Shown in pieces: positions 13,663 to 20,189 of a stretch of 55,746 bases of DNA. Source of the stretch: a virus; the IMG/VR virus record IMGVR_UViG_3300048930_000157, positions 1-55,746 of that record. One strand, 5' to 3'. The notes below the pieces were generated by a model, which saw only the letters and a list, made by a program, of their open reading frames with translations, did no database searches and was not told where the DNA came from. Each line of letters begins with the position of its first letter. Within the stretch, counting starts at the first letter, position 1. A program made the translations under genes and the position numbers.

Positions 13663-13943
13663 TGGATAAACAAACTCATCTAACCCCCGGTGAGCGACTG
13701 CAACAGTTGGAGACGACTGTGCAGACACTTACCAAGCAGACACGTCAACAGTTGGAAACGATTCAGGAGTTGACGGAAACCTTGCGGACGATGTTCGGAC
13801 TCTTTCAGATTCTCCCTGAATTACTCAATCAAAACATGCCAGCCGTACGTGCTGCGGAGGTACGTAAGTTCAAAAACCATATGGACTACGTATCCATGCA
13901 GCATATTACGCGTTTAAATCCTGTGGAACAACAAGAAAGTTAG
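13662..13943 (+). CDS. Small coiled-coil protein after the portal
   Basis: A 93-residue protein whose ATG overlaps the portal stop (TAATG). Residues 8-50 are a Gln/Thr/Leu-rich heptad pattern (LQQLETTVQTLTKQ, LETIQELTETL), so a coiled coil is likely. A hydrophobic helix around FGLFQILPELL and a basic C-terminal region follow. It could be a portal- or scaffold-associated chaperone, since coupled translation with the portal implies similar dosage. No known family is recognised. Confidence 0.6.
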   Translation: MDKQTHLTPGERLQQLETTVQTLTKQTRQQLETIQELTETLRTMFGLFQILPELLNQNMPAVRAAEVRKFKNHMDYVSMQHITRLNPVEQQES

Positions 13944-13952
13944 GGAAGTCCC

Positions 13953-13981
13953 TTGACACGCTTTCTTTTGTTTAGTATAAT
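13953..13981 (+). promoter_or_regulatory. Consensus sigma-70 promoter before scaffold and coat genes
   Basis: A perfect TTGACA (13953-13958), a 17-base spacer and a perfect TATAAT (13976-13981) lie in the 76-base gap before the scaffold gene. This would give high expression of scaffold and coat. A full consensus match on both boxes is rare and argues strongly for function. Confidence 0.93.
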
Positions 13982-14019
13982 GGCCGTATCCAGAACTTGA
14001 TACGCCACAAGGAGTACCA

Positions 14020-14736
14020 ATGTCTGTACCAATCCCTCCCGATGCGAGTCAGGTACCCGTGTCGAACCCGCCAGCGAACCCCGGTGGTTCAGAGGCACCA
14101 ACCACTCCCCCTGCGGCACCACAGACGCCGCAAACGCCACCTTCTCCCCCGGCTGATCCTCCGGCAAATCCTGCTGATGATTCGTGGCTTGCCACACAGC
14201 CAGAGAATGTGCAGAAGTACATTCGTGACCTTCGACGCGAAAACGGCGACTATCGCACAAAGTATCAGGATGCAACTACAAAGCTGACTGAGATTGAACG
14301 TGCGAACATGACGGAAGCCGAACGTGTCAAGGCCGACCTAGAGAACTTGCAGACGAATGTACTGCCGACGAAGGACCAACAAATCCGTGAACTGCAAGTG
14401 CAGATTGCGGCATCCGCAAAGGGTGTTGTTGATCCGGAAGCGGTCGTGAAGTTTCTCGATTGGTCAAAGGTTGATTCGGGTACGTCCGTTAATCAGGCCA
14501 TTGATGATCTTCTTGCGGCCAAGCCGTATCTGAAAGCAAGTCAACCGGCTGCGACACCCCCGGCTCCAACCGCTCCCCCGTCGTCATCGTCTCCTGCGGC
14601 TCCGGCTGGTGGAGGGGGGACCGCCGCTCGATACACACAGTCTCAGCTTAACTCAATGAGTCAGGCCGAGTTTGAAAAGAATCGTAGCGCGATCTTCGAA
14701 GCAATGGCAGACGGACGTGTTGACTATGACAAATAA
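14020..14736 (+). CDS. Capsid scaffolding protein
   Basis: A 238-residue protein with the standard scaffold layout: a Pro/Ala-rich disordered N-terminus (1-55), a long charged coiled-coil middle (about 65-125, LRRENGDYRTKYQDATTKLTEIE then LQTNVLPTKDQQIRELQVQ), a second Pro/Ser/Gly-rich linker (170-200), and a short C-terminal helix with FEKNRSAIFEAMADG that probably binds the coat. Scaffolds guide assembly of coat subunits and are then released. It starts at ATG 14020 behind AAGGAG, directly after a consensus promoter and just before the coat gene. Confidence 0.85.
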   Translation: MSVPIPPDASQVPVSNPPANPGGSEAPTTPPAAPQTPQTPPSPPADPPANPADDSWLATQPENVQKYIRDLRRENGDYRTKYQDATTKLTEIERANMTEAERVKADLENLQTNVLPTKDQQIRELQVQIAASAKGVVDPEAVVKFLDWSKVDSGTSVNQAIDDLLAAKPYLKASQPAATPPAPTAPPSSSSPAAPAGGGGTAARYTQSQLNSMSQAEFEKNRSAIFEAMADGRVDYDK

Positions 14737-14750
14737 ATAATCTCATAATC

Positions 14751-14783
14751 GGGTGCCGGATGATAAGATGCGATCCGGCATCC
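14751..14783 (+). other. Stem-loop between scaffold and coat genes
   Basis: An 11-bp stem (eight perfect pairs TGCCGGAT/ATCCGGCA plus three outer pairs) with an 11-base loop lies in the 102-base gap before the coat gene. No T-run follows, so it is more likely an RNA-processing or stability element that helps set the coat to scaffold ratio than a terminator. Confidence 0.55.
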
Positions 14784-14838
14784 ACCCTCCCTCTCTTGTG
14801 CGTAATTGGCAAATCGTTTCCATACTAGGAGTTTCCCT

Positions 14839-15714
14839 ATGGCTCTTGATCGTTTTATCCCTACACTGTGGAGTAACGAACTACTTGTTTCTCTTAAGAA
14901 GGCCCACATTTTCGGACAGCCCGGTGTTGCAAACCGAGACTACGAAGGTGAACTTCGACAAGCCGGAGACACAGTAAAGATTAATGCAATCGGCCCTGTA
15001 TCTATCGGAAACTACGTGAAGAACACGAACATCTCCGATCCTGAAGAACTGAACGACGCTCAGACGACACTTGAAATCACCGAGCAGAAGTATTTCAACT
15101 TCCAAGTTGATGACATTGACCAAGTGCAGCAGAAGCCGAAGGTCATGGGTCAGGCAATGCAGGAAGCAGCTTACGGGCTGCGAAATACTGCCGACAGCTT
15201 TCTTGCTGCGGCATTGGTGGCGGGGCTTTCAACTGGTAACACAATCGGTACGACAGGCGCTCCTGAAGCAGTTTCAACTGCTACAGATGCCTACGAACTT
15301 TTGGTTGAGATGAAGGTTCGACTCGACATGAACAACGTACCGGACTCCGGGCGTTGGGCGATTGTTCCTCCGTTCTTCATCGGTCAGATGTTGAAGGACA
15401 ACCGATTCGTGTCTAACATTGAATCAGTATCCCGAGAAGGTCTGTTGAACGGTAGCGTTGGACGAGCCGCAGGGTTCGATATTCTAACGACAAATAACAC
15501 GGTGTACGAAAACACCGGGGCCGTTGGCGACTACTACTACGCGTTTGCTGGAACAAGCATGGCGTTGTCATTCGCTGAACAGATCGTACAGGTTGAAGCC
15601 TACCGACCAGAGAAGCGATTCGCTGACGCGGTGAAGGGACTTCACGTTTACGGTGGTAAGGTTATCCGACCTGAAGCCCTCGTTGGACTGATCGTAGACC
15701 GCCCATCGGTATAA
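14839..15714 (+). CDS. Major capsid protein (P22 coat-like, HK97 fold)
   Basis: The main shell protein, 291 residues from ATG 14839 with AGGAG seven bases upstream; an upstream in-frame ATG at 14806 is rejected because it lacks a site. The N-terminus LDRFIPTLWSNELLVSLKK and following FGQPGVANRDYEG, then GDTVKI, ISDPEELNDA and FQVDDIDQVQ, fit the P22-type coat family built on the HK97 fold. Later parts (RWAIVPPFFIGQML, RAAGFDI, YAFAGTSMALSFAEQI) form the A-domain and P-domain strands. The gene is placed after scaffold and before a decoration-like protein. A large hairpin spans its stop codon. Confidence 0.92.
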   Translation: MALDRFIPTLWSNELLVSLKKAHIFGQPGVANRDYEGELRQAGDTVKINAIGPVSIGNYVKNTNISDPEELNDAQTTLEITEQKYFNFQVDDIDQVQQKPKVMGQAMQEAAYGLRNTADSFLAAALVAGLSTGNTIGTTGAPEAVSTATDAYELLVEMKVRLDMNNVPDSGRWAIVPPFFIGQMLKDNRFVSNIESVSREGLLNGSVGRAAGFDILTTNNTVYENTGAVGDYYYAFAGTSMALSFAEQIVQVEAYRPEKRFADAVKGLHVYGGKVIRPEALVGLIVDRPSV

Positions 15715-15730
15715 TCCGATAGCGGTCTAC
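15694..15730 (+). other. Long hairpin across the coat stop codon
   Basis: GTAGACCGC (15694-15702) pairs perfectly with GCGGTCTAC (15722-15730). An inner ATCGG/CCGAT stem and a TATAAT loop contain the coat stop codon. A weak T-rich tract (CTTCTTTT) follows. It could be a leaky terminator or a 3' stabiliser that keeps coat mRNA more abundant than downstream genes. Confidence 0.6.
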
Positions 15731-15764
15731 GGACCTTCTTTTAGTACACTAGGAGTAAAGAACT

Positions 15765-16139
15765 ATGGCCCGAACAGCCCTAACGAAGTCTAGTATTACA
15801 GCAGATGCAGGAGTAAACTCTGCGGCTGCGGGGTTCTACCAGACTGGTGACAACACAAATAACATGGTCCTTGATGCTGGTGGAAAGGGTGAAATCATCC
15901 TCCACGCCAAGAACACAAACGGTGCCGAGCGAACGGTAACGGTGAAGGCCGGAACCGGTGGGCATCTCGGTAGCGCATGGCGTGCCAGCATGGGCGACCT
16001 TGCGGTAGCAATCCCTGCAACATCAGGTGAGCGATTTATCCGCATTGCGGACACAGCGCGATTCATGCAATCAGACGGAAACATTCACATCGACATTTCT
16101 GGTGCCGGTGTGACGATTGCCGTTCTTAACGTAGACTAA
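15765..16139 (+). CDS. Probable capsid decoration or stabilising protein
   Basis: A 124-residue beta-rich protein right after the coat gene, starting at ATG 15765 with AGGAGTAA upstream. Strand segments include GEIILHAKNTNGAERTVTVK, AVAIPATSGERFIRI and IHIDISGAGVTIAVL, and there are no Cys residues. Size, position and beta content match decoration or head-fibre base proteins, which cement coat subunits from outside. The same type of sequence, with a repeated 'NGAERTVTVKAG' strand pair, is also seen in small tail or fibre bases, so the exact location on the virion is not certain. Confidence 0.7.
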   Translation: MARTALTKSSITADAGVNSAAAGFYQTGDNTNNMVLDAGGKGEIILHAKNTNGAERTVTVKAGTGGHLGSAWRASMGDLAVAIPATSGERFIRIADTARFMQSDGNIHIDISGAGVTIAVLNVD

Positions 16140-16151
16140 AGGGAGTAACCT

Positions 16152-16700
16152 ATGGCTGTTCGTTCTTCAATGGCGCGGCTGATCCGAAAAGTCCGGTCGA
16201 ACATTGGGGATACAGCCGGTCCTCTACAGGTTTTTTCGGACCAAGAGATTCAGGATGCGCTGGATTCTCGCCGGAGAGACGTCTACGAATATGCACTTAC
16301 CGCTGCACCGAACGATCTTGACTACTATGCTGACGGAGGGTGGTGGGAGGATGAACCGACCATCACCCTCACTGATGATACCGTTGTAACAGCCGTAAGC
16401 ACTCCCCTCTACATTGCGTCAGAAAACCCCGTTGTTGGCGTCTGGACGTTCAACCAAGCCCCAAGCACATCAGTACGTCTCTCGGGGAGACAATACGACG
16501 TTAATGCAGCAAGCGCCGATTTGCTTGATGCGTGGTTGGGAAAGATTAAATTGGAGTTCGACTTCCTAGAATTGGGAAGTACCTTCAAAGCGTCACAGCA
16601 GGCTGTTATGGTTGAGCAAGCGGCCAAACGGTTTCGCGCTCGACAGTGGATCACGACGGCAAATGTACGCCGAACGGATGACCTTGCGGGATGGTACTAA
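16152..16700 (+). CDS. Head-tail adaptor protein
   Basis: A 182-residue protein of the size and order of the first connector (adaptor) protein below the portal. It has a helical N-terminus (MARLIRKVRSNIGD), an FSDQEIQDALDSRRRDVYEYALT segment typical of gp6/gp15-type adaptors, a beta insert around residues 60-115, and a C-terminal helical part (LLDAWLGKIKLEFDFLELGSTF, QAVMVEQAAKRFRARQW). The second segment resembles connector families where an acidic helix contacts the portal. It starts at ATG 16152 with a GGGAG site. The next four genes are also neck and tail completion proteins, in the usual order. Confidence 0.75.
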   Translation: MAVRSSMARLIRKVRSNIGDTAGPLQVFSDQEIQDALDSRRRDVYEYALTAAPNDLDYYADGGWWEDEPTITLTDDTVVTAVSTPLYIASENPVVGVWTFNQAPSTSVRLSGRQYDVNAASADLLDAWLGKIKLEFDFLELGSTFKASQQAVMVEQAAKRFRARQWITTANVRRTDDLAGWY

Positions 16701-16701
16701 C

Positions 16702-16959
16702 ATGACAATTCTCATTCGTCGGTGGTCCGATAATGCCGAGTACCGTGTACCGGATATTGACGCCTACAACCGGCTCTATAAAGGGAAGGGATACTACATC
16801 CCCTTCGGCCCTCACGCGACTCATACCCCTGACGGTCAGCGTATTAAGCAAGTAGCACCCCGTGTGCCACGTATTTCAAGGAAGCCTCATGGTTCACACA
16901 CGTCTGAGTCCGTATCAACTCCAACGGATGCAGAGAACACAGGACACGAATCTTCCTGA
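16702..16959 (+). CDS. Small protein in the neck gene cluster
   Basis: An 85-residue protein from ATG 16702, one base after the adaptor stop. The N-terminal part is compact and aromatic (ILIRRWSDNAEYRVPDIDAYNRLYKGKGYYIPFG), and the last 30 residues are Ser/Thr/His-rich and probably disordered. It overlaps the next gene by about 70 bases. It resembles small phage proteins that start with a strand-helix 'VPDxxAxxLxxxG' pattern, but the function is unknown. A minor neck component is possible from context. Confidence 0.6.
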   Translation: MTILIRRWSDNAEYRVPDIDAYNRLYKGKGYYIPFGPHATHTPDGQRIKQVAPRVPRISRKPHGSHTSESVSTPTDAENTGHESS

Positions 16960-17287
16960 TCGGGCGGATATTCACCGTCCTACCTATGTCGTTGATGAGA
17001 TGGGTGGGACGGAACCCGATTACACCCCTGTGTATGAGCAGATTCCGATTTATTCAGAACCGCGTATTCTTCGTGAAATCAAGGAAGATATTGCTGGTGG
17101 TGTGATTCAATCTGGTGTTCGTTGGATTTGCCGCGTAGAGTGGAAGAATAACGACATTCGGCTTGACGACATTGTGATTATTACTGAGTCTCGCTCATTG
17201 CAACAATATGTTTTGCAAGTCACAAGTCTCCTTTCGCCTCAGTCATATGGCACATCCTACGGATTTCAGTGCATTTTGGTAGACTAA
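16889..17287 (+). CDS. Head closure / neck protein
   Basis: A 132-residue protein starting at ATG 16889 with AAGGAA seven bases upstream; the in-frame ATG at 16862 has no site. The protein begins with a helical stretch (LSPYQLQRMQRTQDTNLP), then beta-rich sequence (RADIHRPTYVVDEMGG, IPIYSEPRILREI, VRWICRVEW, DIRLDDIVIITE, YVLQVTSLLSP). This is the size and pattern of SPP1 gp16-like head-closure proteins, whose beta barrel plugs the portal channel until the tail attaches. It is followed at once by a gp10-like tail completion gene. The call rests on order and size as much as on sequence. Confidence 0.65.
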   Translation: MVHTRLSPYQLQRMQRTQDTNLPDRADIHRPTYVVDEMGGTEPDYTPVYEQIPIYSEPRILREIKEDIAGGVIQSGVRWICRVEWKNNDIRLDDIVIITESRSLQQYVLQVTSLLSPQSYGTSYGFQCILVD

Positions 17288-17288
17288 T

Positions 17289-17663
17289 ATGCTACAATAC
17301 CGAATAGTTATCAGAAACAACCGAATCCCACAGATTCTCGCAACGTTGGATGAACGGGTTGATAACGCAATTCGGGGTTATGTAACAGACGATCTTATCC
17401 CCCAAGCACAGAGAAACCAAGCCCCTCACATTGATACGGGAATGCTGAACGCCTCTGGTGAAGTATTCCGACAAGGATTAATGAATTACCTCGTTCGCTT
17501 TACCGGTGGAGCCGCAACCGGATGGACCGGAGAGCCGCGTGTGTACGCGATGTACCACGAATACGGAACTCGATTCACAGGAGCCTACCCGTTCCTTGGT
17601 CCTGCGGTAGACACAACCTTCCCCGGTGACATTATGGATCAGATTATCGCTATCTTCCTCTAA
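17289..17663 (+). CDS. HK97 gp10-like tail completion protein
   Basis: A 124-residue protein with features of the HK97-gp10 family, which forms part of the head-tail joining ring: an N-terminal helix with an Arg-rich face, the motif PHIDTGMLNASGEV near residues 44-57, and the typical C-terminal YAMYHEYGTRF ... YPFLGPAVD block near 85-110. That last block is diagnostic for the family. It starts one base after the previous stop and is followed by the tail terminator gene, matching the usual neck cluster order. Confidence 0.85.
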   Translation: MLQYRIVIRNNRIPQILATLDERVDNAIRGYVTDDLIPQAQRNQAPHIDTGMLNASGEVFRQGLMNYLVRFTGGAATGWTGEPRVYAMYHEYGTRFTGAYPFLGPAVDTTFPGDIMDQIIAIFL

Positions 17664-17673
17664 GGAAACGCCT

Positions 17674-18123
17674 GTGTACGATGTAATTTCGGAAGCCGAA
17701 ATCTTTATCAAGAGTCGCCTCCTTGCGAAAGCCAGTGTGGTAGCGGTTGTCGGTGAACGAGTATTCACGCACCCCGGCCCCCGCTACAGCGAAAACGCTG
17801 ATCGTATCACCTACCCGATTATCACCTACGATTTTCTCTACCCGTCTAATGACACTCTCCTTGTCGGTTCTGATCGGTTTTGGTCAACACTCCGGTTTCT
17901 TGTTCGGACCATTGATAAGGGCAATAGCTCACGAAACGGAGCAGAAGGAGCGGCGGCGATCTACGAAGCCCTACATGGTACAAGCGGGTACACACCGAAC
18001 GGCGCTGTGATTACCTCCTGTATTCAAATCCAACCATATAAAGAAACCGAAGTAATGAGTTCGACACAATACATTCACCTTGGTGGCGAGTATTTGATTA
18101 ATATTAATACTCCAACAAGTTAA
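17674..18123 (+). CDS. Tail terminator protein
   Basis: A 149-residue protein starting at GTG 17674 behind TAAGGAA. Tail terminators cap the tail tube and join it to the neck. The sequence has an N-terminal helix (AEIFIKSRLLAK), then VAVVGERVF, a central YPIITYDFLYPSNDT strand and loop, a WSTLRFLVRTID strand, the helix GAEGAAAIYEALHG, and a final beta pair ending GGEYLINI. This is the alpha-beta layout of gpU/DUF3168-like terminators. It lies between the gp10-like protein and the tail tube gene, exactly where a terminator is expected. Confidence 0.78.
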   Translation: MYDVISEAEIFIKSRLLAKASVVAVVGERVFTHPGPRYSENADRITYPIITYDFLYPSNDTLLVGSDRFWSTLRFLVRTIDKGNSSRNGAEGAAAIYEALHGTSGYTPNGAVITSCIQIQPYKETEVMSSTQYIHLGGEYLININTPTS

Positions 18124-18134
18124 GGAGCTTACTT

Positions 18135-19448
18135 ATGGCACTACGAGAACGAGCACAAGTATTTGAAGCGTCTCAATGGGGAGCAGAGTCTATTGTAGCA
18201 CCGGGCGTTGCAGTGGCTGCGGACAAGCGCCTAGAGGCAATCAGTGCTGCGCTAAAGCCAAATATCGAAGTTGAACGCTACCGACCGTTCGGTAATAAGT
18301 TTGATACCCTAATGATTCCGGGGAAAGACTGGACGACTGTTGACGTAACGGGGCGACTCGACTACAACAACATCATCTACCCACTTGCCTCTGCGGTGAG
18401 CTACCCAACGATCACTACACCGGGTGGTGGAACCAACGCCCGACTGTGGGAGTTTGAGTCACGGGCCACGGTTCCTGATACGGTACAGACGTATACCGTT
18501 GAAACGGGATCACCTGTCCGAGCACAACGAGCAACAAATGTTATCCTCAGTGATCTTGGGTTCGCCTTTACCCGAGGGTCTATCGAAATTACCGCAACTG
18601 GTATCGGAAAGCGGTTTGAGGATAACATCTACCAGACTGGTAACGCGGTCTACAGCGTAACGATTGACGGTACGGTTACTGGTGGTACATTCACCCTGAC
18701 CTACTCTGCACAAACAACATCGGCTATTGCCTATGATGCAACCGCCGCACAGGTGGAAGCTGCACTTGTGGCATTGAACAACATTAATTACGGTGATGTT
18801 CAGGTGTCTGGCGGTCCCGGCGATGAAGCCCCATTCTATGTAACGTTTACTGGTGATCTTGGCAACCAAGCCATTACAATGACAGGAACGTTTACATCGC
18901 TCACAGCCGCTCCGGGGACAAGCGCGGTTGCCTCAGTCAAGACAGGGACAGCAATCACAACCGTGACAGCCCTTCCTGCTATTCCGGGGAATGTTAACGT
19001 CTATGTGGATACCGACTTTGCGAACATCGGGACAACAAAGCTGACACGTCTCTTTGAGGCCGACGTCAACATTGCCAGCCGATTTAATCCAATGTGGGTA
19101 CTCGACTCTGACCAAACATCGTTTGCGGCAACAGTCGAAGCCCCACCTGATGTGACGTCACGTCTGAAAATGGCGGCGAACGGTGCTGGTATGGAATACC
19201 TGAACACCATCCGAGACGGAAGCACAGTCTACATCCGTATTGAGTCTGAAGGCGATGCCTTTGCCGCTCCTGATGCCTCACTGAACTACCTGTTCCGTGC
19301 GGATATGGCGGCGAAGATCGAATCCCTCAATGACTTCGGTGAAACAGACGGAGCCATGTCGGTTGACTGGATGTTCCGAGCGGTTGACGACAGCGACTTC
19401 GGTGGCGCTGCCCGATTCCAAGTTCAGAACTTGCGAACAGCACTCTAA
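18135..19448 (+). CDS. Major tail tube protein with an inserted surface domain
   Basis: The protein that stacks into the tail tube, 437 residues, longer than usual. Residues 1-165 and 290-437 look like the tube fold (ALKPNIEVERYRPFGNKFDT, WEFESRATVPDT, GSIEITATGIGKRFED near the middle; TVYIRIESEGDA and GAMSVDWMFRAV near the end). In between lies an inserted domain of about 105 residues (GGTFTLTYSAQTT, IAYDATAAQVEAALVALNN, DVQVSGGPGDE, FYVTFTGDL). This insert is a common decoration-like domain in many phage tail and other surface proteins and would project from the tube. The gene starts at ATG 18135 behind AAGGAG. A terminator and a promoter follow it. Confidence 0.87.
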   Translation: MALRERAQVFEASQWGAESIVAPGVAVAADKRLEAISAALKPNIEVERYRPFGNKFDTLMIPGKDWTTVDVTGRLDYNNIIYPLASAVSYPTITTPGGGTNARLWEFESRATVPDTVQTYTVETGSPVRAQRATNVILSDLGFAFTRGSIEITATGIGKRFEDNIYQTGNAVYSVTIDGTVTGGTFTLTYSAQTTSAIAYDATAAQVEAALVALNNINYGDVQVSGGPGDEAPFYVTFTGDLGNQAITMTGTFTSLTAAPGTSAVASVKTGTAITTVTALPAIPGNVNVYVDTDFANIGTTKLTRLFEADVNIASRFNPMWVLDSDQTSFAATVEAPPDVTSRLKMAANGAGMEYLNTIRDGSTVYIRIESEGDAFAAPDASLNYLFRADMAAKIESLNDFGETDGAMSVDWMFRAVDDSDFGGAARFQVQNLRTAL

Positions 19449-19460
19449 TACAGTAAACTG

Positions 19461-19490
19461 AAGGGGCAACTTACAAAAGTTGCCCCTTTG
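19461..19490 (+). terminator. Intrinsic terminator after the tail tube gene
   Basis: AAGGGGCAACTT pairs with AAGTTGCCCCTT across a short ACAA-type loop, followed by TTTG. The hairpin is strong and the T-tract short, so termination may be partial. Its right arm also contains TTGCCC, which serves as the -35 box of the next promoter. Confidence 0.75.
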
Positions 19491-19508
19491 GGCATTTTGC
19501 GGTATAAT
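19480..19508 (+). promoter_or_regulatory. Promoter for tail chaperone and tape measure genes
   Basis: TTGCCC (19480-19485), a 17-base spacer and TATAAT (19503-19508). The -35 lies in the terminator's 3' arm and the -10 in the 5' arm of the next dyad. The perfect -10 and exact spacing favour a real promoter that separates tail tube levels from later tail genes. Confidence 0.65.
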
Positions 19509-19538
19509 GCTACCAAAGGTATGCATTATACCGTTTTT
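19501..19538 (+). terminator. Second hairpin with T-run overlapping the promoter
   Basis: GGTATAATGC (19501-19510) pairs perfectly with GCATTATACC (19523-19532). TACC/GGTA extends the stem inward with one bulge, and GTTTTTTA follows. It looks like an intrinsic terminator, yet its 5' arm contains the TATAAT of the promoter. It may act as an operator, or it may terminate read-through while letting the overlapping promoter restart transcription. Confidence 0.6.
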
Positions 19539-19565
19539 TAGTGTAATTAAGGAGTTATCGTCTCT

Positions 19566-19979
19566 ATGCCAATCCGAGTTGCCGATCTTGCGAAAGAACG
19601 GAGCGAAGTTGTTGTCAACACGCCGCTTGGTCAGGTACGTGTTACCTATCGTCCAAACGTTCGAACCCCTGCCGACGAAGCGCGTATGGCAAATGCGACA
19701 GGCGAAGATGCCTACCGGGAAATGCTTGAATCCCTGCACAAACTCATCGTAGAGTGGGATTTGGTTGGCCCTGTGTATGATGCCGAAGATGGAAGCCTTG
19801 TCATCGAAGAAGATGCTGAAGTTCCCACAAAGCCACAGATCACACAGCACATTTCGTCAACCCTGCTCGGAATGATCTTTACCGCGATGCTGGAAGATAT
19901 GCGCCCAAACTCACCGAAGAATCCGTCCAAGAACTCGCAGAAGCTCTATGCTACGGATTCACGGGGGAGTCTCGCATAA
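19566..19979 (+). CDS. Tail assembly chaperone, short form (lambda G-like)
   Basis: A 137-residue protein preceding the tape measure gene. It starts at ATG 19566 with AAGGAG upstream. The N-terminal half has beta segments (SEVVVNTPLGQVRVTYRP) and the C-terminal half is helical and acidic (LHKLIVEWDLVG, ITQHISSTLLGMIFTAMLED). In siphoviruses the short chaperone and a frameshifted long form wrap the tape measure during tail assembly. A canonical -1 slippery heptamer CCCAAAC sits in phase at 19904-19910, and an open frame continues past this stop, so a minority of ribosomes should make the long form. Confidence 0.85.
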   Translation: MPIRVADLAKERSEVVVNTPLGQVRVTYRPNVRTPADEARMANATGEDAYREMLESLHKLIVEWDLVGPVYDAEDGSLVIEEDAEVPTKPQITQHISSTLLGMIFTAMLEDMRPNSPKNPSKNSQKLYATDSRGSLA

Positions 19980-20170
19980 AATACGAACCTTACTTTGTTA
20001 TTAGACGAGCGAAGTATCTTGGCATGTCGCCCACGGAAGTCCTAGAACTCCCTGTGTTCTGGTACGAGTGGGCGGCATTAGCCGAAGCAGCGGACAATGC
20101 CGCTGACCGCGAAAACCAGAATAAGGCACAGTCGGATAGACAATATGATTCAATAAAAAAACAGCAATAA
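19566..20170 (+). CDS. Tail assembly chaperone, frameshifted long form (GT-like)
   Basis: A -1 shift at CCCAAAC (19904-19910, read C CCA AAC in the first frame) moves ribosomes into a frame that stays open to TAA 20168-20170. The extension begins KLTEESVQELAEAL and continues with YFVIRRAKYLGMSPTEVLELPVFWYEW, a typical T-domain pattern, ending in a Lys/Gln-rich tail. The extension has no start codon of its own, so it can only be made by frameshifting. The T-domain binds the tape measure and recruits tail tube subunits. The heptamer follows the X-XXY-YYZ rule exactly. Confidence 0.83.
19904..19910 (+). promoter_or_regulatory. Programmed -1 ribosomal frameshift site
   Basis: The heptamer CCCAAAC sits in the zero frame as C CCA AAC, so both tRNAs can re-pair after slipping back by one base (to CCC AAA). 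It lies 69 bases before the zero-frame stop, and the -1 frame stays open for a further 260 bases. Confidence 0.8.
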
Positions 20171-20189
20171 TGTAATGTAAGGAATTGGT

